Below are positions 7,389 to 17,742 of a DNA stretch of 60,665 nucleotides, piece after piece. This stretch comes from Bacteroidota bacterium (GTDB lineage Bacteria; Bacteroidota; Rhodothermia; Rhodothermales; Bin80): the NCBI GenBank assembly GCA_026709335.1, contig JAPOTE010000107.1:1-60665 (forward strand). The letters are read 5' to 3'. The notes beneath the pieces were generated by a model. It made no database searches. It was given only the letters and a program-made list of their open reading frames with translations, and was not told where the DNA came from. Position 1 is the stretch's first letter; each line of letters opens with the position of its first letter. Both the position numbers and the translations under genes were made by a program.

Positions 7389-10300
7389 ATGCCATACGGG
7401 GACATCTCATCACAGAACAAGGTCTTCACATCAATTACAATTAATCTCGCCTCTCCAGAAACAATTCTGGATCGGAGCCATGGTGAGGTACTCAAGCCGG
7501 AAACCATTAACTATCGCAGTTTCAAGCCCGAAAAAGACGGGTTATTCTGTGAACGAATTTTTGGTCCTGTCAAAGACTGGGAGTGCTATTGTGGTAAGTA
7601 CAAGCGTATTCGCTACAAAGGAATTATTTGTGACCGCTGCGGGGTGGAGGTGACCCAGAAAAAAGTGCGCCGTGAACGCATGGGACACATTTCGTTATCT
7701 GTGCCCGTGGTACATATCTGGTACTTCCGTACAATGCCGAATAAGATCGGACATCTCCTCAATGTTCGAACTAAGAAGCTTGAAAAGGTTATCTATTATG
7801 AAGAATACATTGTTGTTCAGGCTGGATGTGCTGCCGAATATGGAATTGAAGACAATCAGCTTCTAAAGGAAGAAGAGTATTACGAGATTCTCTACAAGAT
7901 CAGAGAGGATAATAATCGCCTTTCTGATGATGACCCCGAAAAGTTCATTGCAATGATTGGAGGGGATGCAATTGAGTTTATGCTCAAACGCCTCCGATTA
8001 GACGAACTTTCTCATGAGCTTAGATTCCAGATCAAGACTGAAAGTAGCCAACAACGTAAGAATGAAGCCATTAAGCGCTTGACCGTTGTCGAAGCGTTTA
8101 GGGATGCAAATCGGCGCTTGGATAACTATCCGGAGTGGATGGTGCTGCGCGTGATTCCGGTAATCCCACCAGAATTGCGCCCCTTGGTACCTCTTGAAGG
8201 TGGGAGGTTTGCTACCAGTGATCTGAATGATCTGTATCGTCGAGTAATTATCCGGAATAACAGATTGCAACGCCTGATTGACATTAAGGCACCCGAGGTA
8301 ATTCTACGGAACGAAAAGAGGATGCTGCAGGAGGCAGTAGACAGCCTCTTTGATAATTCCAGAAAGGTGAATGCAGTACGTAGCGATTCCAATCGAGCTT
8401 TGAAAAGCCTTTCAGACATGCTCAAGGGGAAACAGGGACGTTTCCGCCAGAACCTTTTGGGTAAGCGAGTTGATTATTCAGGACGGTCAGTGATTGTGGT
8501 AGGACCTGAGCTTGATTTACATCAGTGTGGGATTCCGAAAGAAATGGCCGTGGAGCTGTTTAAGCCATTTGTAATCCGAAAGCTGATTGAACGCGGAATT
8601 GTCAAGACTGTCAAGAGTGCCAAGAAGATTGTTGATAAACGAACTTCAGAGGTATGGGATATTCTAGAAAAAGTGATTCAAGGGCGCCCCGTGATGCTAA
8701 ACAGAGCTCCTACACTTCATCGCTTGGGATTTCAGGCATTTCAACCCGTACTGACGGAGGGGAAAGCAATTCAGCTACACCCGCTTGTCTGTACAGCATT
8801 TAATGCTGACTTTGACGGTGATCAGATGGCAGTTCATGTCCCTTTGGGGCATGATGCATGCATGGAGGCGATGATTTTAATGCTGTCGAGTCATAACATT
8901 CTCTCGCCAGCTCATGGTGGTCCGATTACGGTACCAACCCAGGATATGGTATTGGGGCTTTACTATTTAACCAAGTCACGCTCCGGTTGCAAAGGAGAAG
9001 GGATGCACTTTTCTTCTTTGGCAGAGGCTCGACAAGCATTTGATCAGAAGATTATTGCTGTTCATGCAAAAATCAAGGTCCGCCTGCATACAGGTGAAAC
9101 TGTTAGCACGACTGCAGGACGGGTATTATTTAATGAAACAGTACCTGATAGTGTATCCTATATCAATGACGTACTTACCAAAAAGAACCTGAGGCGTATT
9201 ATTGGAGAAGTACTGACAGCCACAGATTTTCCTCAAACCGTTCGATTCTTGGACGAGATCAAACGAGCCGGTTTTCAACGGGCAACTACAGCGGGATTGA
9301 CGTTCTCGTTAGCAGATATTGTTGTTCCGGATGAAAAACTGGATTTAATTGAAGAAGCAAAGACGGAGGTTGCCAAAGCTCATTCGAATTACGAGGAAGG
9401 CTATATCACCGATAATGAGCGCTATAATAAAGTCATAGATATCTGGACTCGGACGAATAATGGCGTATCAGAAGTTCTTTTCGATACGCTTAAGGAGCAT
9501 GAGGAAGGCTTTAATGCTATCTATATGATGGCGGATTCGGGTGCTCGTGGATCAAAGGAACAGATTCGACAGCTGGGTGGAATGCGTGGACTCATGGCAA
9601 AACCCCAAAAAAGCATGGTTGGTTCTGCGGGTGAGATCATTGAAAACCCAATTGTATCAAATTTCAAGGAAGGGCTGTCGGTCTTAGAGTATTTCATTTC
9701 AACACACGGTGCTCGAAAGGGTCTTGCAGATACAGCGCTTAAAACTGCAGATGCAGGTTATCTCACGCGGCGCCTTGTAGATGTGGCTCAAGACGTAACT
9801 GTTACTCTGTTTGACTGCGGAACATTACGAGGAATCGCAATTACTGCGCTCAAGGATAACGAAACCGTAGTTGAGCCACTGGCGGACCGGATTCTTGGTC
9901 GCGTTTCGTTGCATGATGTACACGATCCGCTGACGGACGTAGTGATCGTAGCTGCCAATGAGGTGATTGATGAGCGGAGGGCAAAGCATATTGCCGAGAC
10001 CAGTATTGATCAAGTTGAAATCCGTTCAGTTCTAACTTGTGAAGCCAAGCGAGGAACTTGTTCACTGTGCTATGGACGTAACCTGGGTACTGGACGACTG
10101 GTGGAGTCGGGGGAGGCGGTTGGAATTGTGGCTGCGCAATCGATTGGTGAGCCAGGGACACAGCTCACCTTACGAACTTTCCATGTTGGTGGAACTGCCA
10201 GCCGAATTGAAGCGGATAGTGCAATCAGAAGCAAGTTTGCTGGCCAGGTCGTGTACGAAAACCTCCGCACAGTCTCCTATGAAGGCTCAGATGGCCCAAT

Positions 10301-11711
10301 GGAAGTTGTTCTGACCAGACAGGGAGAAATTCGGATCGTTGATGATGAAAACAGGCAGCTATTCGCATCCGTCATTCCGTTCGGAGCCGAAGTGCTCGTA
10401 GCGGACGGAGATATGGTGGAAAAAGATGCAATCCTTGCCAGTTGGGATCCCTACAACAGCGTCATTATATCTGAAGTTTCCGGTTCAATTAAATTCCAGG
10501 ATATCATCGAAGGAACGACATTGAGAGAAGAATCGGACAAGTTTATTGGTCGTAAAGAGAAAGTTGTTATTGAGACCAGAGAACGTTCGCTCACCCCGGC
10601 TATTCGCGTATTTACAGATGATAATAAGCACAGGGAGTATCCATTGCCTGTCCGTGCAAGATTGCAAGTAAGTGAGGGAGACTTTGTACAGGCGGGTGAA
10701 GTGCTTGCAAAAATTCCGAGGCAATCTGCGAGAACTCGTGACATCACCGGTGGCTTGCCACGTGTGACTGAACTATTTGAGGCTCGAACTCCGACAGATG
10801 CTGCCATTGTAAGTGAAATTGATGGAGTCGTCAGTTTTGGGGGTAGAAAACGTGGCGCACAGGAGGTAATTGTTACCAGTCGGGATGGAGTGGATGCACA
10901 TACATATCTTGTTTCGCTACAGAAGCATATTCTGGTTCATGAAAATGATTTTGTTCGTGCAGGAGATGCGCTTTCAGATGGGCAGATTTCGCCGAGGGAT
11001 ATTCTTCGAATTAAAGGAGCAAGGGCGGTACAGGAGTACCTCGTGAATGAAATTCAGGAAGTATATCGACTTCAGGGCGTTGCCATCAATGATAAGCACA
11101 TTGAGGTCATTGTGCGTCAGATGATGCAAAAAATACGGATCACCGATCCGGGAGATACAAAGCTTCTGGAAGAAGAAGCCATTGCTGGGTTCCAGCTTGA
11201 GGAACTCAACGATGAATTGTATGACAAGTTTGTTGTTACCGATGCAGGTGAGTCAGGACTTCGGATCGGTTCTTTAGTGGACCGTCGTCAATTACGGGAA
11301 GCTAACTCAGAAATGAAGCGACGTGACCTTGATGAGGTAACCGTACGCGAAGCACAGCCTGCAGTTGGTGAACCGCTTCTATTGGGGATCACCCAAGCAG
11401 CACTCGCAACGGATTCTTTTATCTCGGCGGCTTCGTTCCAAGAGACCACCAAGGTTCTCACCGAGGCGGCGATTGCAGCCAAAGTAGATGAACTCTATGG
11501 GCTCAAGGAGAACGTGATTGTTGGTCACTTAATTCCAGCTGGAACAGGGCAACGAAGATTCCGTGACATCGTTGTTGGTTCCCAATCTGAGTTGGAAGAA
11601 TTGCAGGCCACAATTGGTGCTGACCTCGCACACTCTATCTCAGGTAACGGGGTTACGTCGGACATGATTCCAATCCGAAAGATGAAGCCAGCACTTGAAC
11701 TCAAGATTTAG
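7389..11711 (+). CDS. rpoC: DNA-directed RNA polymerase subunit beta-prime
   Basis: 1440 residues. The N-terminal zinc ribbon has C66, C68, C81 and C84. The catalytic magnesium loop NADFDGD sits at 472-478 with D474, D476 and D478. The second zinc site uses C810, C884, C891 and C894. The trigger-loop and bridge-helix region is visible around [22 protein letters not shown], and [13 protein letters not shown]-like sequence ([12 protein letters not shown]) lies in the C-terminal half. Cotranscribed with rpoB. It ends 38 bases before a strong inverted repeat shared with the converging minus-strand gene. Confidence 0.98.
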   Translation: MPYGDISSQNKVFTSITINLASPETILDRSHGEVLKPETINYRSFKPEKDGLFCERIFGPVKDWECYCGKYKRIRYKGIICDRCGVEVTQKKVRRERMGHISLSVPVVHIWYFRTMPNKIGHLLNVRTKKLEKVIYYEEYIVVQAGCAAEYGIEDNQLLKEEEYYEILYKIREDNNRLSDDDPEKFIAMIGGDAIEFMLKRLRLDELSHELRFQIKTESSQQRKNEAIKRLTVVEAFRDANRRLDNYPEWMVLRVIPVIPPELRPLVPLEGGRFATSDLNDLYRRVIIRNNRLQRLIDIKAPEVILRNEKRMLQEAVDSLFDNSRKVNAVRSDSNRALKSLSDMLKGKQGRFRQNLLGKRVDYSGRSVIVVGPELDLHQCGIPKEMAVELFKPFVIRKLIERGIVKTVKSAKKIVDKRTSEVWDILEKVIQGRPVMLNRAPTLHRLGFQAFQPVLTEGKAIQLHPLVCTAFNADFDGDQMAVHVPLGHDACMEAMILMLSSHNILSPAHGGPITVPTQDMVLGLYYLTKSRSGCKGEGMHFSSLAEARQAFDQKIIAVHAKIKVRLHTGETVSTTAGRVLFNETVPDSVSYINDVLTKKNLRRIIGEVLTATDFPQTVRFLDEIKRAGFQRATTAGLTFSLADIVVPDEKLDLIEEAKTEVAKAHSNYEEGYITDNERYNKVIDIWTRTNNGVSEVLFDTLKEHEEGFNAIYMMADSGARGSKEQIRQLGGMRGLMAKPQKSMVGSAGEIIENPIVSNFKEGLSVLEYFISTHGARKGLADTALKTADAGYLTRRLVDVAQDVTVTLFDCGTLRGIAITALKDNETVVEPLADRILGRVSLHDVHDPLTDVVIVAANEVIDERRAKHIAETSIDQVEIRSVLTCEAKRGTCSLCYGRNLGTGRLVESGEAVGIVAAQSIGEPGTQLTLRTFHVGGTASRIEADSAIRSKFAGQVVYENLRTVSYEGSDGPMEVVLTRQGEIRIVDDENRQLFASVIPFGAEVLVADGDMVEKDAILASWDPYNSVIISEVSGSIKFQDIIEGTTLREESDKFIGRKEKVVIETRERSLTPAIRVFTDDNKHREYPLPVRARLQVSEGDFVQAGEVLAKIPRQSARTRDITGGLPRVTELFEARTPTDAAIVSEIDGVVSFGGRKRGAQEVIVTSRDGVDAHTYLVSLQKHILVHENDFVRAGDALSDGQISPRDILRIKGARAVQEYLVNEIQEVYRLQGVAINDKHIEVIVRQMMQKIRITDPGDTKLLEEEAIAGFQLEELNDELYDKFVVTDAGESGLRIGSLVDRRQLREANSEMKRRDLDEVTVREAQPAVGEPLLLGITQAALATDSFISAASFQETTKVLTEAAIAAKVDELYGLKENVIVGHLIPAGTGQRRFRDIVVGSQSELEELQATIGADLAHSISGNGVTSDMIPIRKMKPALELKI

Positions 11712-11749
11712 GGTTCGCGTCGGGTATCTCTATTTAATTGATTGGCTGT

Positions 11750-11778
11750 GTGATTCCTCAAATACGTTGAGGAATCAC
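11750..11778. terminator. 12-bp perfect hairpin between convergent genes
   Basis: GTGATTCCTCAA (11750-11761) and TTGAGGAATCAC (11767-11778) form a perfect 12-bp stem with a five-base loop. It lies 38 bases after the rpoC stop and covers the last codons and stop of the permease gene on the other strand, so it could stop transcription from both sides. No T-run follows on either strand, so it is not a textbook intrinsic terminator. Confidence 0.6.
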
Positions 11779-13509
11779 CGTTGATCTGTGTACCTCAAGG
11801 ACTAGGATTTCTGTACCATGATATCGTTCATGTCGTACTGAGCTCGTGAGGTGCTCAAGCATTCGAAATGAGACATCTTTTTCCACGTTTGGATTTGAGA
11901 CATCTGCTCCCATGAATGCCATTCGATCTTCAAAATTTTCTTTTGAATCTGCTGCCACAAATTCCAAAATGGCATGCTCCGATTCTCCTTTTATGACCAT
12001 TTGAAGCACTCCATCCTCTTCCCCATCCTGTTTTTGACTACAAAGTATCAGAAGTGCTTCTTCAACAGCTGCTTCAACCCGAAGTGTAAAATTGGATGAC
12101 CAGGAGTGACCTGAAGAAAATTTTCGGATAAAGGATTGCAGTTCTGTGAGCGACTGAACATTAAGTGCTGTTTGGATACGCTTTCGACCCTTCAAAGTGA
12201 ATTCCGATATAATTGTAAGTACAATAGCAATGAGACCACCACTGACCATTCCATTCTCGAAGACTCCGCCGGCTAGATTGTCAAAAAAATCCGGGAAAAT
12301 TGTACGATTTTGAAGGCCGGCTCCAATCCAAAAGGATATGCCACAGATCAATCCACTTCGATAGCTAATTCCATCCTGGACAACAATCTTCATCCCCAAT
12401 ACGAAGAGCATTGCAATTAGAACCGTCAGGAAGGCTCCAACGACGGGGGCAGGAATTGCCAGAATAGCTGCCAAAAATTTTGGATTTACGGAAAGAATGA
12501 TAAAGATGCATCCAATCGCAACTCCACACGCTCTGGAGGCAACACCAGTAAGTTCAACTACTGAAACAGAAGTGGAATAGGTTGTATTGGGAATTGTCCC
12601 AGTAAGTCCAGAGAGGAAATTTCCGATCCCGTCGGCACTAAGTGCGCCCTGGACCGTACGAAAATCTGCCGCCCGAGGAGTACGCCAAGAGATTTTTTGG
12701 ATGGCAATAGAATCTCCGACAGTTTCAATTGCTCCAATCATTGTGACGAAAATAAAAGCGGGGAGTAAAGCCCAAAAGGTAGTCCCAAACGTCAGGTCCA
12801 GGCCAGGCCATCCTAAGTCCGGAAATCCAATCCAGGCTGCATTAACGATTTCTTGAGTATCATAAAGACCATAAAATGCAGATACAATGGTACCAGCCAA
12901 AACTCCAATCATCGGGGCCCACAGGCGGAGGATTCCTCTTGCCTTGATTGCCAGCAGGAGCGTGATCATGAGTGCAGTTCCTGCACTCATGGCACTACCA
13001 GACATAGAGGCTCCCTCAGGAATCTCTTCAAGCATTCCAAAAAGAATAGGTACTACGGTTACAGCGATCAGCATGATGACGGTCCCCGTAACTGTGGGGG
13101 TTAATATTCGCCTAAATTTGGACAACTTGGTAGCAAAGAAAATTTGTAGTAGAGAAGAGCAAATCACCAAGGTTGACATTGTGGCAGGTCCACTATCATT
13201 CAGTGCTGCAATACAGACTCCAATAAAAGCGCCGGATGTTCCCATGACCAAGATGTAGCCGGCACCAATTCTGAATTTTCCCAAAGCTTGGAGTATGGTA
13301 GACACTCCACTTACAATCACAGAGGCAAACACAGCCCAGGTTAAATATTCATCACTTCCTCCTGCAGCACGAATTACGATGGCAGGAGTCAAGACAATGC
13401 CTCCAATAGTGAGCAGAACTAACTGAAATCCCAAGCCAATCGTAAGCGGCCAAGGTGGCGTTTCGTTTGGCTCATATCGGATATCTGAGGCAGATGGAGA
13501 GATGGTCAT
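11758..13509 (-). CDS. NCS2-family xanthine/uracil permease with C-terminal ATPase-like domain
   Basis: 583 residues. Residues about 20-435 hold some 12-14 hydrophobic helices and NCS2 (xanthine/uracil permease) features: PTVTGTVIMLIAVTVVPI, FVTMIGAIETVGDSIAIQK, and GLSADGIGN-like ALSADGIGNFLSGLTGTIPNTTYS. The likely substrate is a purine or pyrimidine base taken up with a cation. After about residue 450 a soluble tail resembles the GHKL/RsbW fold: VEAAVEEALLIL in the N-box position and ILEFVAADSKENF in the D-box position. The usual N-box Asn and GxG motif are missing, so ATP binding is doubtful. It stands alone, converging on rpoC. Substrate specificity is not readable. Confidence 0.85.
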   Translation of the reverse strand: MTISPSASDIRYEPNETPPWPLTIGLGFQLVLLTIGGIVLTPAIVIRAAGGSDEYLTWAVFASVIVSGVSTILQALGKFRIGAGYILVMGTSGAFIGVCIAALNDSGPATMSTLVICSSLLQIFFATKLSKFRRILTPTVTGTVIMLIAVTVVPILFGMLEEIPEGASMSGSAMSAGTALMITLLLAIKARGILRLWAPMIGVLAGTIVSAFYGLYDTQEIVNAAWIGFPDLGWPGLDLTFGTTFWALLPAFIFVTMIGAIETVGDSIAIQKISWRTPRAADFRTVQGALSADGIGNFLSGLTGTIPNTTYSTSVSVVELTGVASRACGVAIGCIFIILSVNPKFLAAILAIPAPVVGAFLTVLIAMLFVLGMKIVVQDGISYRSGLICGISFWIGAGLQNRTIFPDFFDNLAGGVFENGMVSGGLIAIVLTIISEFTLKGRKRIQTALNVQSLTELQSFIRKFSSGHSWSSNFTLRVEAAVEEALLILCSQKQDGEEDGVLQMVIKGESEHAILEFVAADSKENFEDRMAFMGADVSNPNVEKDVSFRMLEHLTSSVRHERYHGTEILVLEVHRSTVIPQRI

Positions 13510-14065
13510 TTTGGAATCAGAAAGAAGGGTGAATAGTTAGTATCCGTCCCAAAAGGGATGAATTTCCGATCTTGAAAAATAAACTTGCTTTCCAGTCTCC
13601 TATGAAAGATTTTTATCGTTGACCATAGCTCATCTTCACAATTCTCGGGCGCGAAGATTTTAGTCATCAGCCCCCATGTTGGTCTACAATAGAGCGAAAA
13701 CTTGCCTTAAAACTATGCACATGCATGATTCAGCCAGATGAGAGCAGAAATCTTCAAAGGATCTTCAATCTATATGTTTGAAGAAATTCCATCTCGTAAC
13801 AAGAAAAAATGGCCATAGAAGTACGCTGAAAGCAGTTCAAATCGAAAACGAGCATTTTGGGGACGGACACCGGATAGCAAAAGATGTAGATGATCACAAA
13901 ATCATGAGGTTCTCCAAAGATACGTTAGTCCGATTTTCATTTTTCAGTTTATACTGAGCAGTTGTTGCATGGCGATCAGGGAATGAAATCAGGAAAAATA
14001 AAAAGCTCTACAGATCCAATCTGCGCAAGATCTGTAGAATAGGGTATCAGGCAGTTTGTACTCTT
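13510..14065. other. Noncoding stretch between divergent genes
   Basis: About 555 bases separate the permease start and the MOSC gene start. No frame with protein-like composition was found. The region must hold promoters for both divergent genes, but no convincing promoter match was seen. The only clear structure is the 10-bp inverted repeat at 14007-14038. Confidence 0.6.
14007..14038. repeat. 10-bp perfect inverted repeat upstream of the MOSC gene
   Basis: TCTACAGATC (14007-14016) is repeated in inverse as GATCTGTAGA (14029-14038) with a 12-base spacer. It ends 27 bases before the start codon at 14066. The position fits a regulator-binding site or a leader hairpin. No T-run follows, so a terminator is less likely. 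Confidence 0.55.
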
Positions 14066-14872
14066 ATGGTTCTCGAGGGATTGTATATCTATCCAATTAA
14101 ATCAACTCATCGCGTATCTCAATTACGTAGTCGGGTAGAGCTATGGGGATTAGCCTCAGATCGTCGATGGATGATGATCAATGAAGAGGGTATTTTTCTT
14201 TCACAGCGAGAATTTCCACGAATGTCCTTGATTCAGGCGGTTCCAAGAGAAAACAACGAGCTGTTTCTCACAGCAATGGGGCAACGACCGATCACCGTTG
14301 AAATTCCCAAAAAAGAAGCTGCTGATCTTCGAGTCTCTATATGGGGCGACCTGGTTCCGGCTCAGATTGCCAGCCATCGGGTGAATGTATGGTTATCTGA
14401 TTTCCTTGGGCGAACTGTCCGTCTTGTATATATGGACGATCCGAATACACGAATGGCTAATAGCACATTTGCCAAGCCTGGGACTACAATTTCATTTAGT
14501 GATGGGTATCCTTTACTGTGTACAACGAGTGCCTCACTTAGGGAGTTGAATGAGAAATCACCCACCCCTGTACCTATGGAGCGTTTCAGGCCCAATGTAG
14601 TCATCTCCGGGGGGCAGCCGTTTGATGAAGATCATTGGAAGCGTCTGCGGATCGGGGAAGTTACTTTCGCAGTAGTCAAACCTTGTGCACGGTGCGTTAT
14701 CACCACAGTGGATCAGAATACAGCGGTTCAAGGAAAGGAACCGTTGCGCACTTTGAGCAGTTTTCGAAAAAGAAACGGGAAGGTTCTTTTCGGAGAGAAT
14801 CTCGTGCCTGAAAATACAGGTGTCATTCGGAGAGGAGATGAGGTAGAAGTATTAGAATTTGAATATTCGTAA
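14066..14872 (+). CDS. MOSC domain-containing protein (YcbX/mARC-like)
   Basis: 268 residues. The N-terminal MOSC beta-barrel domain begins GLYIYPIKSTHRV and continues with LASDRRWMMINEEGIFLSQRE. The C-terminal MOSC domain has RFRPNVVISGGQPFDED, and the conserved cysteine pair KPCARCVITTVDQ, where the first Cys would hold sulfur or the molybdenum cofactor. The length matches the YcbX/mARC group, whose characterised members reduce N-hydroxylated compounds. It may share a molybdenum-cofactor theme with MsrP 2 kb downstream. The partner reductase is not in the window. Substrate unknown. Confidence 0.88.
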   Translation: MVLEGLYIYPIKSTHRVSQLRSRVELWGLASDRRWMMINEEGIFLSQREFPRMSLIQAVPRENNELFLTAMGQRPITVEIPKKEAADLRVSIWGDLVPAQIASHRVNVWLSDFLGRTVRLVYMDDPNTRMANSTFAKPGTTISFSDGYPLLCTTSASLRELNEKSPTPVPMERFRPNVVISGGQPFDEDHWKRLRIGEVTFAVVKPCARCVITTVDQNTAVQGKEPLRTLSSFRKRNGKVLFGENLVPENTGVIRRGDEVEVLEFEYS

Positions 14873-15002
14873 AAATTGATTCTATATTGGAGCAATCCAG
14901 TGATTATGTAATTTAATTGACGAATCTGCTGACGATAACCTTCGCTATTAAATTCTTACAAGTCTGTAGTGTGTGCTTTTTGGCATCCGAGAAACGGGTC
15001 GC

Positions 15003-15503
15003 ATGAGGGCACATGTGCTTGTACTTAATCACGATTACAGAGCGCTTACAGTTTGTACCGTCCGAAGAGCGATTGTGCTTGTTCATCTAAACAAGGCCGA
15101 TCTTGTGGAGAGTATTCCCGATGTTTTTTTCAGATCTCCATCAATGCAGTTGCCTTGCCCCAGTATCGTACGTTTGCGTGGATATGTACGAGTTCCTTAC
15201 AGGAATATCATGCTATCTAGGAAGAATATACTTCGTCGAGATGGCCACCGGTGCCAGTATTGTAACCGTCGTGAGTCGCTCACTGTTGATCATGTGCTTC
15301 CAAAATCTCGAGGAGGCAAAGATCGTTGGACAAACCTAGTTGCTGCTTGTATTGAGTGTAACAATCAAAAAGGAGATCGAACCCCCGAAGAGGCAAACAT
15401 GAAACTGCGTCGCAAACCATTCAGGCCAAGCCATGTTATGTTTATCCGAGATTATGTTGGATCTCTTGAAGAGACATGGAAACCATACTTGTTCTTAACC
15501 TGA
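15003..15503 (+). CDS. HNH endonuclease
   Basis: 166 residues from the ATG at 15003; a GTG at 14973 would add ten. The N-terminal part starts VLVLNHDYRALTVCTVRRAI, which is typical of stand-alone bacterial HNH nucleases. The HNH fold has a zinc pair C84/C87 and C116/C119, catalytic D96-H97 in LTVDHVLPKSRGG, and N111 and N120 (NLVAACIECNNQKGD). Such single-gene HNH proteins are widespread in Bacteroidota and cyanobacteria and their biological role is unknown. No intron, phage or restriction partner is adjacent, so it is not obviously mobile. Confidence 0.9.
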   Translation: MRAHVLVLNHDYRALTVCTVRRAIVLVHLNKADLVESIPDVFFRSPSMQLPCPSIVRLRGYVRVPYRNIMLSRKNILRRDGHRCQYCNRRESLTVDHVLPKSRGGKDRWTNLVAACIECNNQKGDRTPEEANMKLRRKPFRPSHVMFIRDYVGSLEETWKPYLFLT

Positions 15504-15516
15504 GAAATTAGACTTA

Positions 15517-15957
15517 ATGGTTCATATCATTGCAAAATTTTTTTGGGGAGTTCCGGTGCTGCTCATTTTTTTGGCTATCAATCAAGGATTAGTTGCCGGG
15601 CAATTACGAGAGACATGGAAGGAGGGGATTTCTGCAATTGCAAAGGTCGAAGAATTTGACACCACAAATCGAGCAGATGTCACCTATGGGTATATTCATC
15701 TCCTGGTGACCCTACCGGATGGGCAAACGATTGAACACGAAAAAATGTCACTTCCCCAATCTTTGTGGTCTCGCGTAAAGGGGCAGGATTCACTACAGGT
15801 GCTGGTTCGGCCAGGGGCACCTCAAGAAATCGTAATTGAGCAATTGATGCCGGCGCATTGGCTCATTGCTGCCTCACAAATGGGCATTAGCCTGATAGGT
15901 GCCATCCTGTCCGGCTTACTTGCCTTTTTCTGGAATAAAGCACTTCGTCGGGCGTAA
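15517..15957 (+). CDS. Small two-helix membrane protein of unknown function (DUF3592-like)
   Basis: 146 residues. A first transmembrane helix (about 8-27) is followed by a roughly 85-residue soluble domain rich in beta-strands (ISAIAKVEEF, YGYIHLLVTLPDGQTIEHEK, SLQVLVRPGAP) and a second helix (about 121-140). The topology and the VTLPDGQ...VKGQDSLQVLVRPG pattern recall DUF3592-type proteins, which are uncharacterised. It starts 13 bases after the HNH gene stop and may be cotranscribed. It converges on msrP. Confidence 0.7.
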   Translation: MVHIIAKFFWGVPVLLIFLAINQGLVAGQLRETWKEGISAIAKVEEFDTTNRADVTYGYIHLLVTLPDGQTIEHEKMSLPQSLWSRVKGQDSLQVLVRPGAPQEIVIEQLMPAHWLIAASQMGISLIGAILSGLLAFFWNKALRRA

Positions 15958-15966
15958 ATTCGGTGA

Positions 15967-16995
15967 TTAGCGTATGATTGGCCCTGCTGGAGAGCGAGGT
16001 TCATCAGGATACAAATCACCAACCCATTCGTCGTATCCATTGAATAATTGAGTGCGAATTCGACGCTCCTCACCTTCACTTTGCATAAATCGTTCGGATG
16101 CCTGTGTCCAGCGAGGATGGGGAATATTTGGATTCACATTGGAGAGAAAACCATATTCCCTTGGTTGCAATTCATTCCAAAATGTACCCGGCTGTTTGCG
16201 TGTAAATTCAATATGGGTAATCGCCTTGGGGCCTTTATATCCATATTTCCATGGTAGGACTAGCCGGAGCGGGGATCCATTCTGTTTTGGTAAAGGTTCT
16301 CCATACATACCAACGGCAACGAAAGCGAGTTCATTGAGTGCTTCGTCCATTCTCAATCCTTCAAAGTAAGGCCAGGGATACCAATTGGCTTTCTTTTGTC
16401 CAGGTAATTGATCCGGACGAGAAACGCATATAAACTTGACGTGCGTAGCAGATGATTTTGGTTGACACTTTTCAATCAGACTTCGAAGCGTAAAGCCCGT
16501 CCATGGGATGGTCATTGACCAAGCTTCTACGCATCTAAATCGATAGATTCGCTCTTCCAACTGCATGGATTTAATCAATTCCACTAAATCCCATTTCTGT
16601 TTCTTTTCAACCTCACCTCGAGTCTGAAGCGTCCAAGGGAAGGGCTCATAGTCATCAACCAGAGGCCAGACCTTTTTTAGATTGCCTTGATTGATGAATT
16701 CATAGAAATTATTATACGATGAGGCTAGAATGCGCTCGGTCATTTCTCGCTCCGGAACCTGAAACGTTTCATTCCGAGAAGCGGGGAATCCATCACGGGG
16801 AGCGTTTTCAGGAATTTTATCCAGAGGGCCTCCAACCGCTTCCTGGCTAAGCGCAGAACAACCACCCAAGGTGGCAAGACCAATCGCACCCAAACCAAGG
16901 GATTTAACAAATTTCCTTCGATTCGTATAAGTAGCTTTGGATGTACAGGCACTTTCTTTGAGTGCCCAACTCGGCGGTAGAATTATGTTAGCCAT
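15967..16995 (-). CDS. msrP: Protein-methionine-sulfoxide reductase catalytic subunit MsrP (YedY family)
   Basis: 342 residues, the usual length. A twin-arginine export signal is visible (NRRKFVKSLGLGAIGLATLG, R26-R27), so it should be folded with its molybdenum cofactor and exported to the periplasm. The SUOX-fold core follows: SYNNFYEF, YRFRCVEAWSM with molybdenum-ligating C155, PWTGFTLRSLIEKCQP, and LRLVLPWKYGYKGPKAI near the C-terminus. MsrP repairs oxidised methionines in envelope proteins. Its usual membrane haem partner MsrQ is not next to it and not in the window. The start at 16995 leaves 25 residues before the twin arginines, as in E. coli. Confidence 0.95.
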   Translation of the reverse strand: MANIILPPSWALKESACTSKATYTNRRKFVKSLGLGAIGLATLGGCSALSQEAVGGPLDKIPENAPRDGFPASRNETFQVPEREMTERILASSYNNFYEFINQGNLKKVWPLVDDYEPFPWTLQTRGEVEKKQKWDLVELIKSMQLEERIYRFRCVEAWSMTIPWTGFTLRSLIEKCQPKSSATHVKFICVSRPDQLPGQKKANWYPWPYFEGLRMDEALNELAFVAVGMYGEPLPKQNGSPLRLVLPWKYGYKGPKAITHIEFTRKQPGTFWNELQPREYGFLSNVNPNIPHPRWTQASERFMQSEGEERRIRTQLFNGYDEWVGDLYPDEPRSPAGPIIR

Positions 16996-17037
16996 TTTTG
17001 AAAATGTGTAATTTCAGACCAAACTTAAGTGAATATA

Positions 17038-17742
17038 ATGAAAGATCCCAAAGCATTCAACTTTGATGGCGATTATGGCGAAGACTACAAAGAACTCGCC
17101 AGCAAAGTAATTCCTGGATACGATGAACTTTTCGTGGCCACACTCTCTCTTCTGCAGGAGCGTTTGAGCAAAAAAGCCCAACTATTGATCGTAGGATGTG
17201 GCACTGGTCGGGAAATTGAAGTTTTCGCTCCCTCAGAGCATGGTTGGACGTTTGACTGTGTGGATCCATCAATGGCGATGATTGACTATTCCCGTCAGCT
17301 TGCCGAGCGATTAGAGGTTTCTTCTCGGGTGCGATTCCATAATACCTTTACGCATGAACTTGATTTGCGGTATCAGTTTGATGCTGCAACTGTAATCAAT
17401 GTAATGCACTTTCTTCTGGATGATGGATCCAAGGACGCACTAATGCAAAGTGTTGCACAACGTGTTAGATCTGGAGGCACCGTAATTCTGTTTGACCTTC
17501 ATGGAAATATCTCTGAGCCATATTTCAAGTTATTCTATGATGCGTGGATGCGCTATATGGACCTCAGAGGGTATACAGGCAAAAAGAAGGAGCGCCTTCG
17601 CAAAAGACTTGAATCTGGAATCGCTTATGCGGATTCAGAGCGAATTCTTGAGATCTGTCACTCTGTCGATCTGAGATTGATCCGGCCATACTGGAGTGGG
17701 CTTCTATATACTGCTTGGATCTTCGAAAAAGTAGAATCTTGA
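17038..17742 (+). CDS. Class I SAM-dependent methyltransferase
   Basis: 234 residues from the ATG at 17038; an in-frame GTG at 17029 would add three. SAM-binding motif I is LLIVGCGTGREI, with the acidic end of strand 2 in FDCVDPSMAMI. Motif post-II is YQFDAATVINVMHFLLDD, and GGTVILFDLHG is the motif III region. The N-terminus (FDGDYGEDYKELASKVIPGYDELF) matches the small-molecule/UbiE-like class. The substrate cannot be inferred. The gene is divergent from msrP, with 42 bases between the starts. Confidence 0.85.
   Translation: MKDPKAFNFDGDYGEDYKELASKVIPGYDELFVATLSLLQERLSKKAQLLIVGCGTGREIEVFAPSEHGWTFDCVDPSMAMIDYSRQLAERLEVSSRVRFHNTFTHELDLRYQFDAATVINVMHFLLDDGSKDALMQSVAQRVRSGGTVILFDLHGNISEPYFKLFYDAWMRYMDLRGYTGKKKERLRKRLESGIAYADSERILEICHSVDLRLIRPYWSGLLYTAWIFEKVES

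Noticed and set aside
9850-10161. 103-residue minus-strand frame opposite rpoC
   Set aside because: Shadow frame within conserved rpoC coding sequence, including its second zinc site.
13510-14065. Possible small gene or riboswitch before the MOSC gene
   Set aside because: Only a 10-bp inverted repeat was seen; no conserved riboswitch core could be recognised.
15003-15503. HNH gene as a homing endonuclease or mobile element
   Set aside because: No intron or intein signature and no phage or restriction partner nearby; the N-terminal domain matches the common stand-alone chromosomal family.
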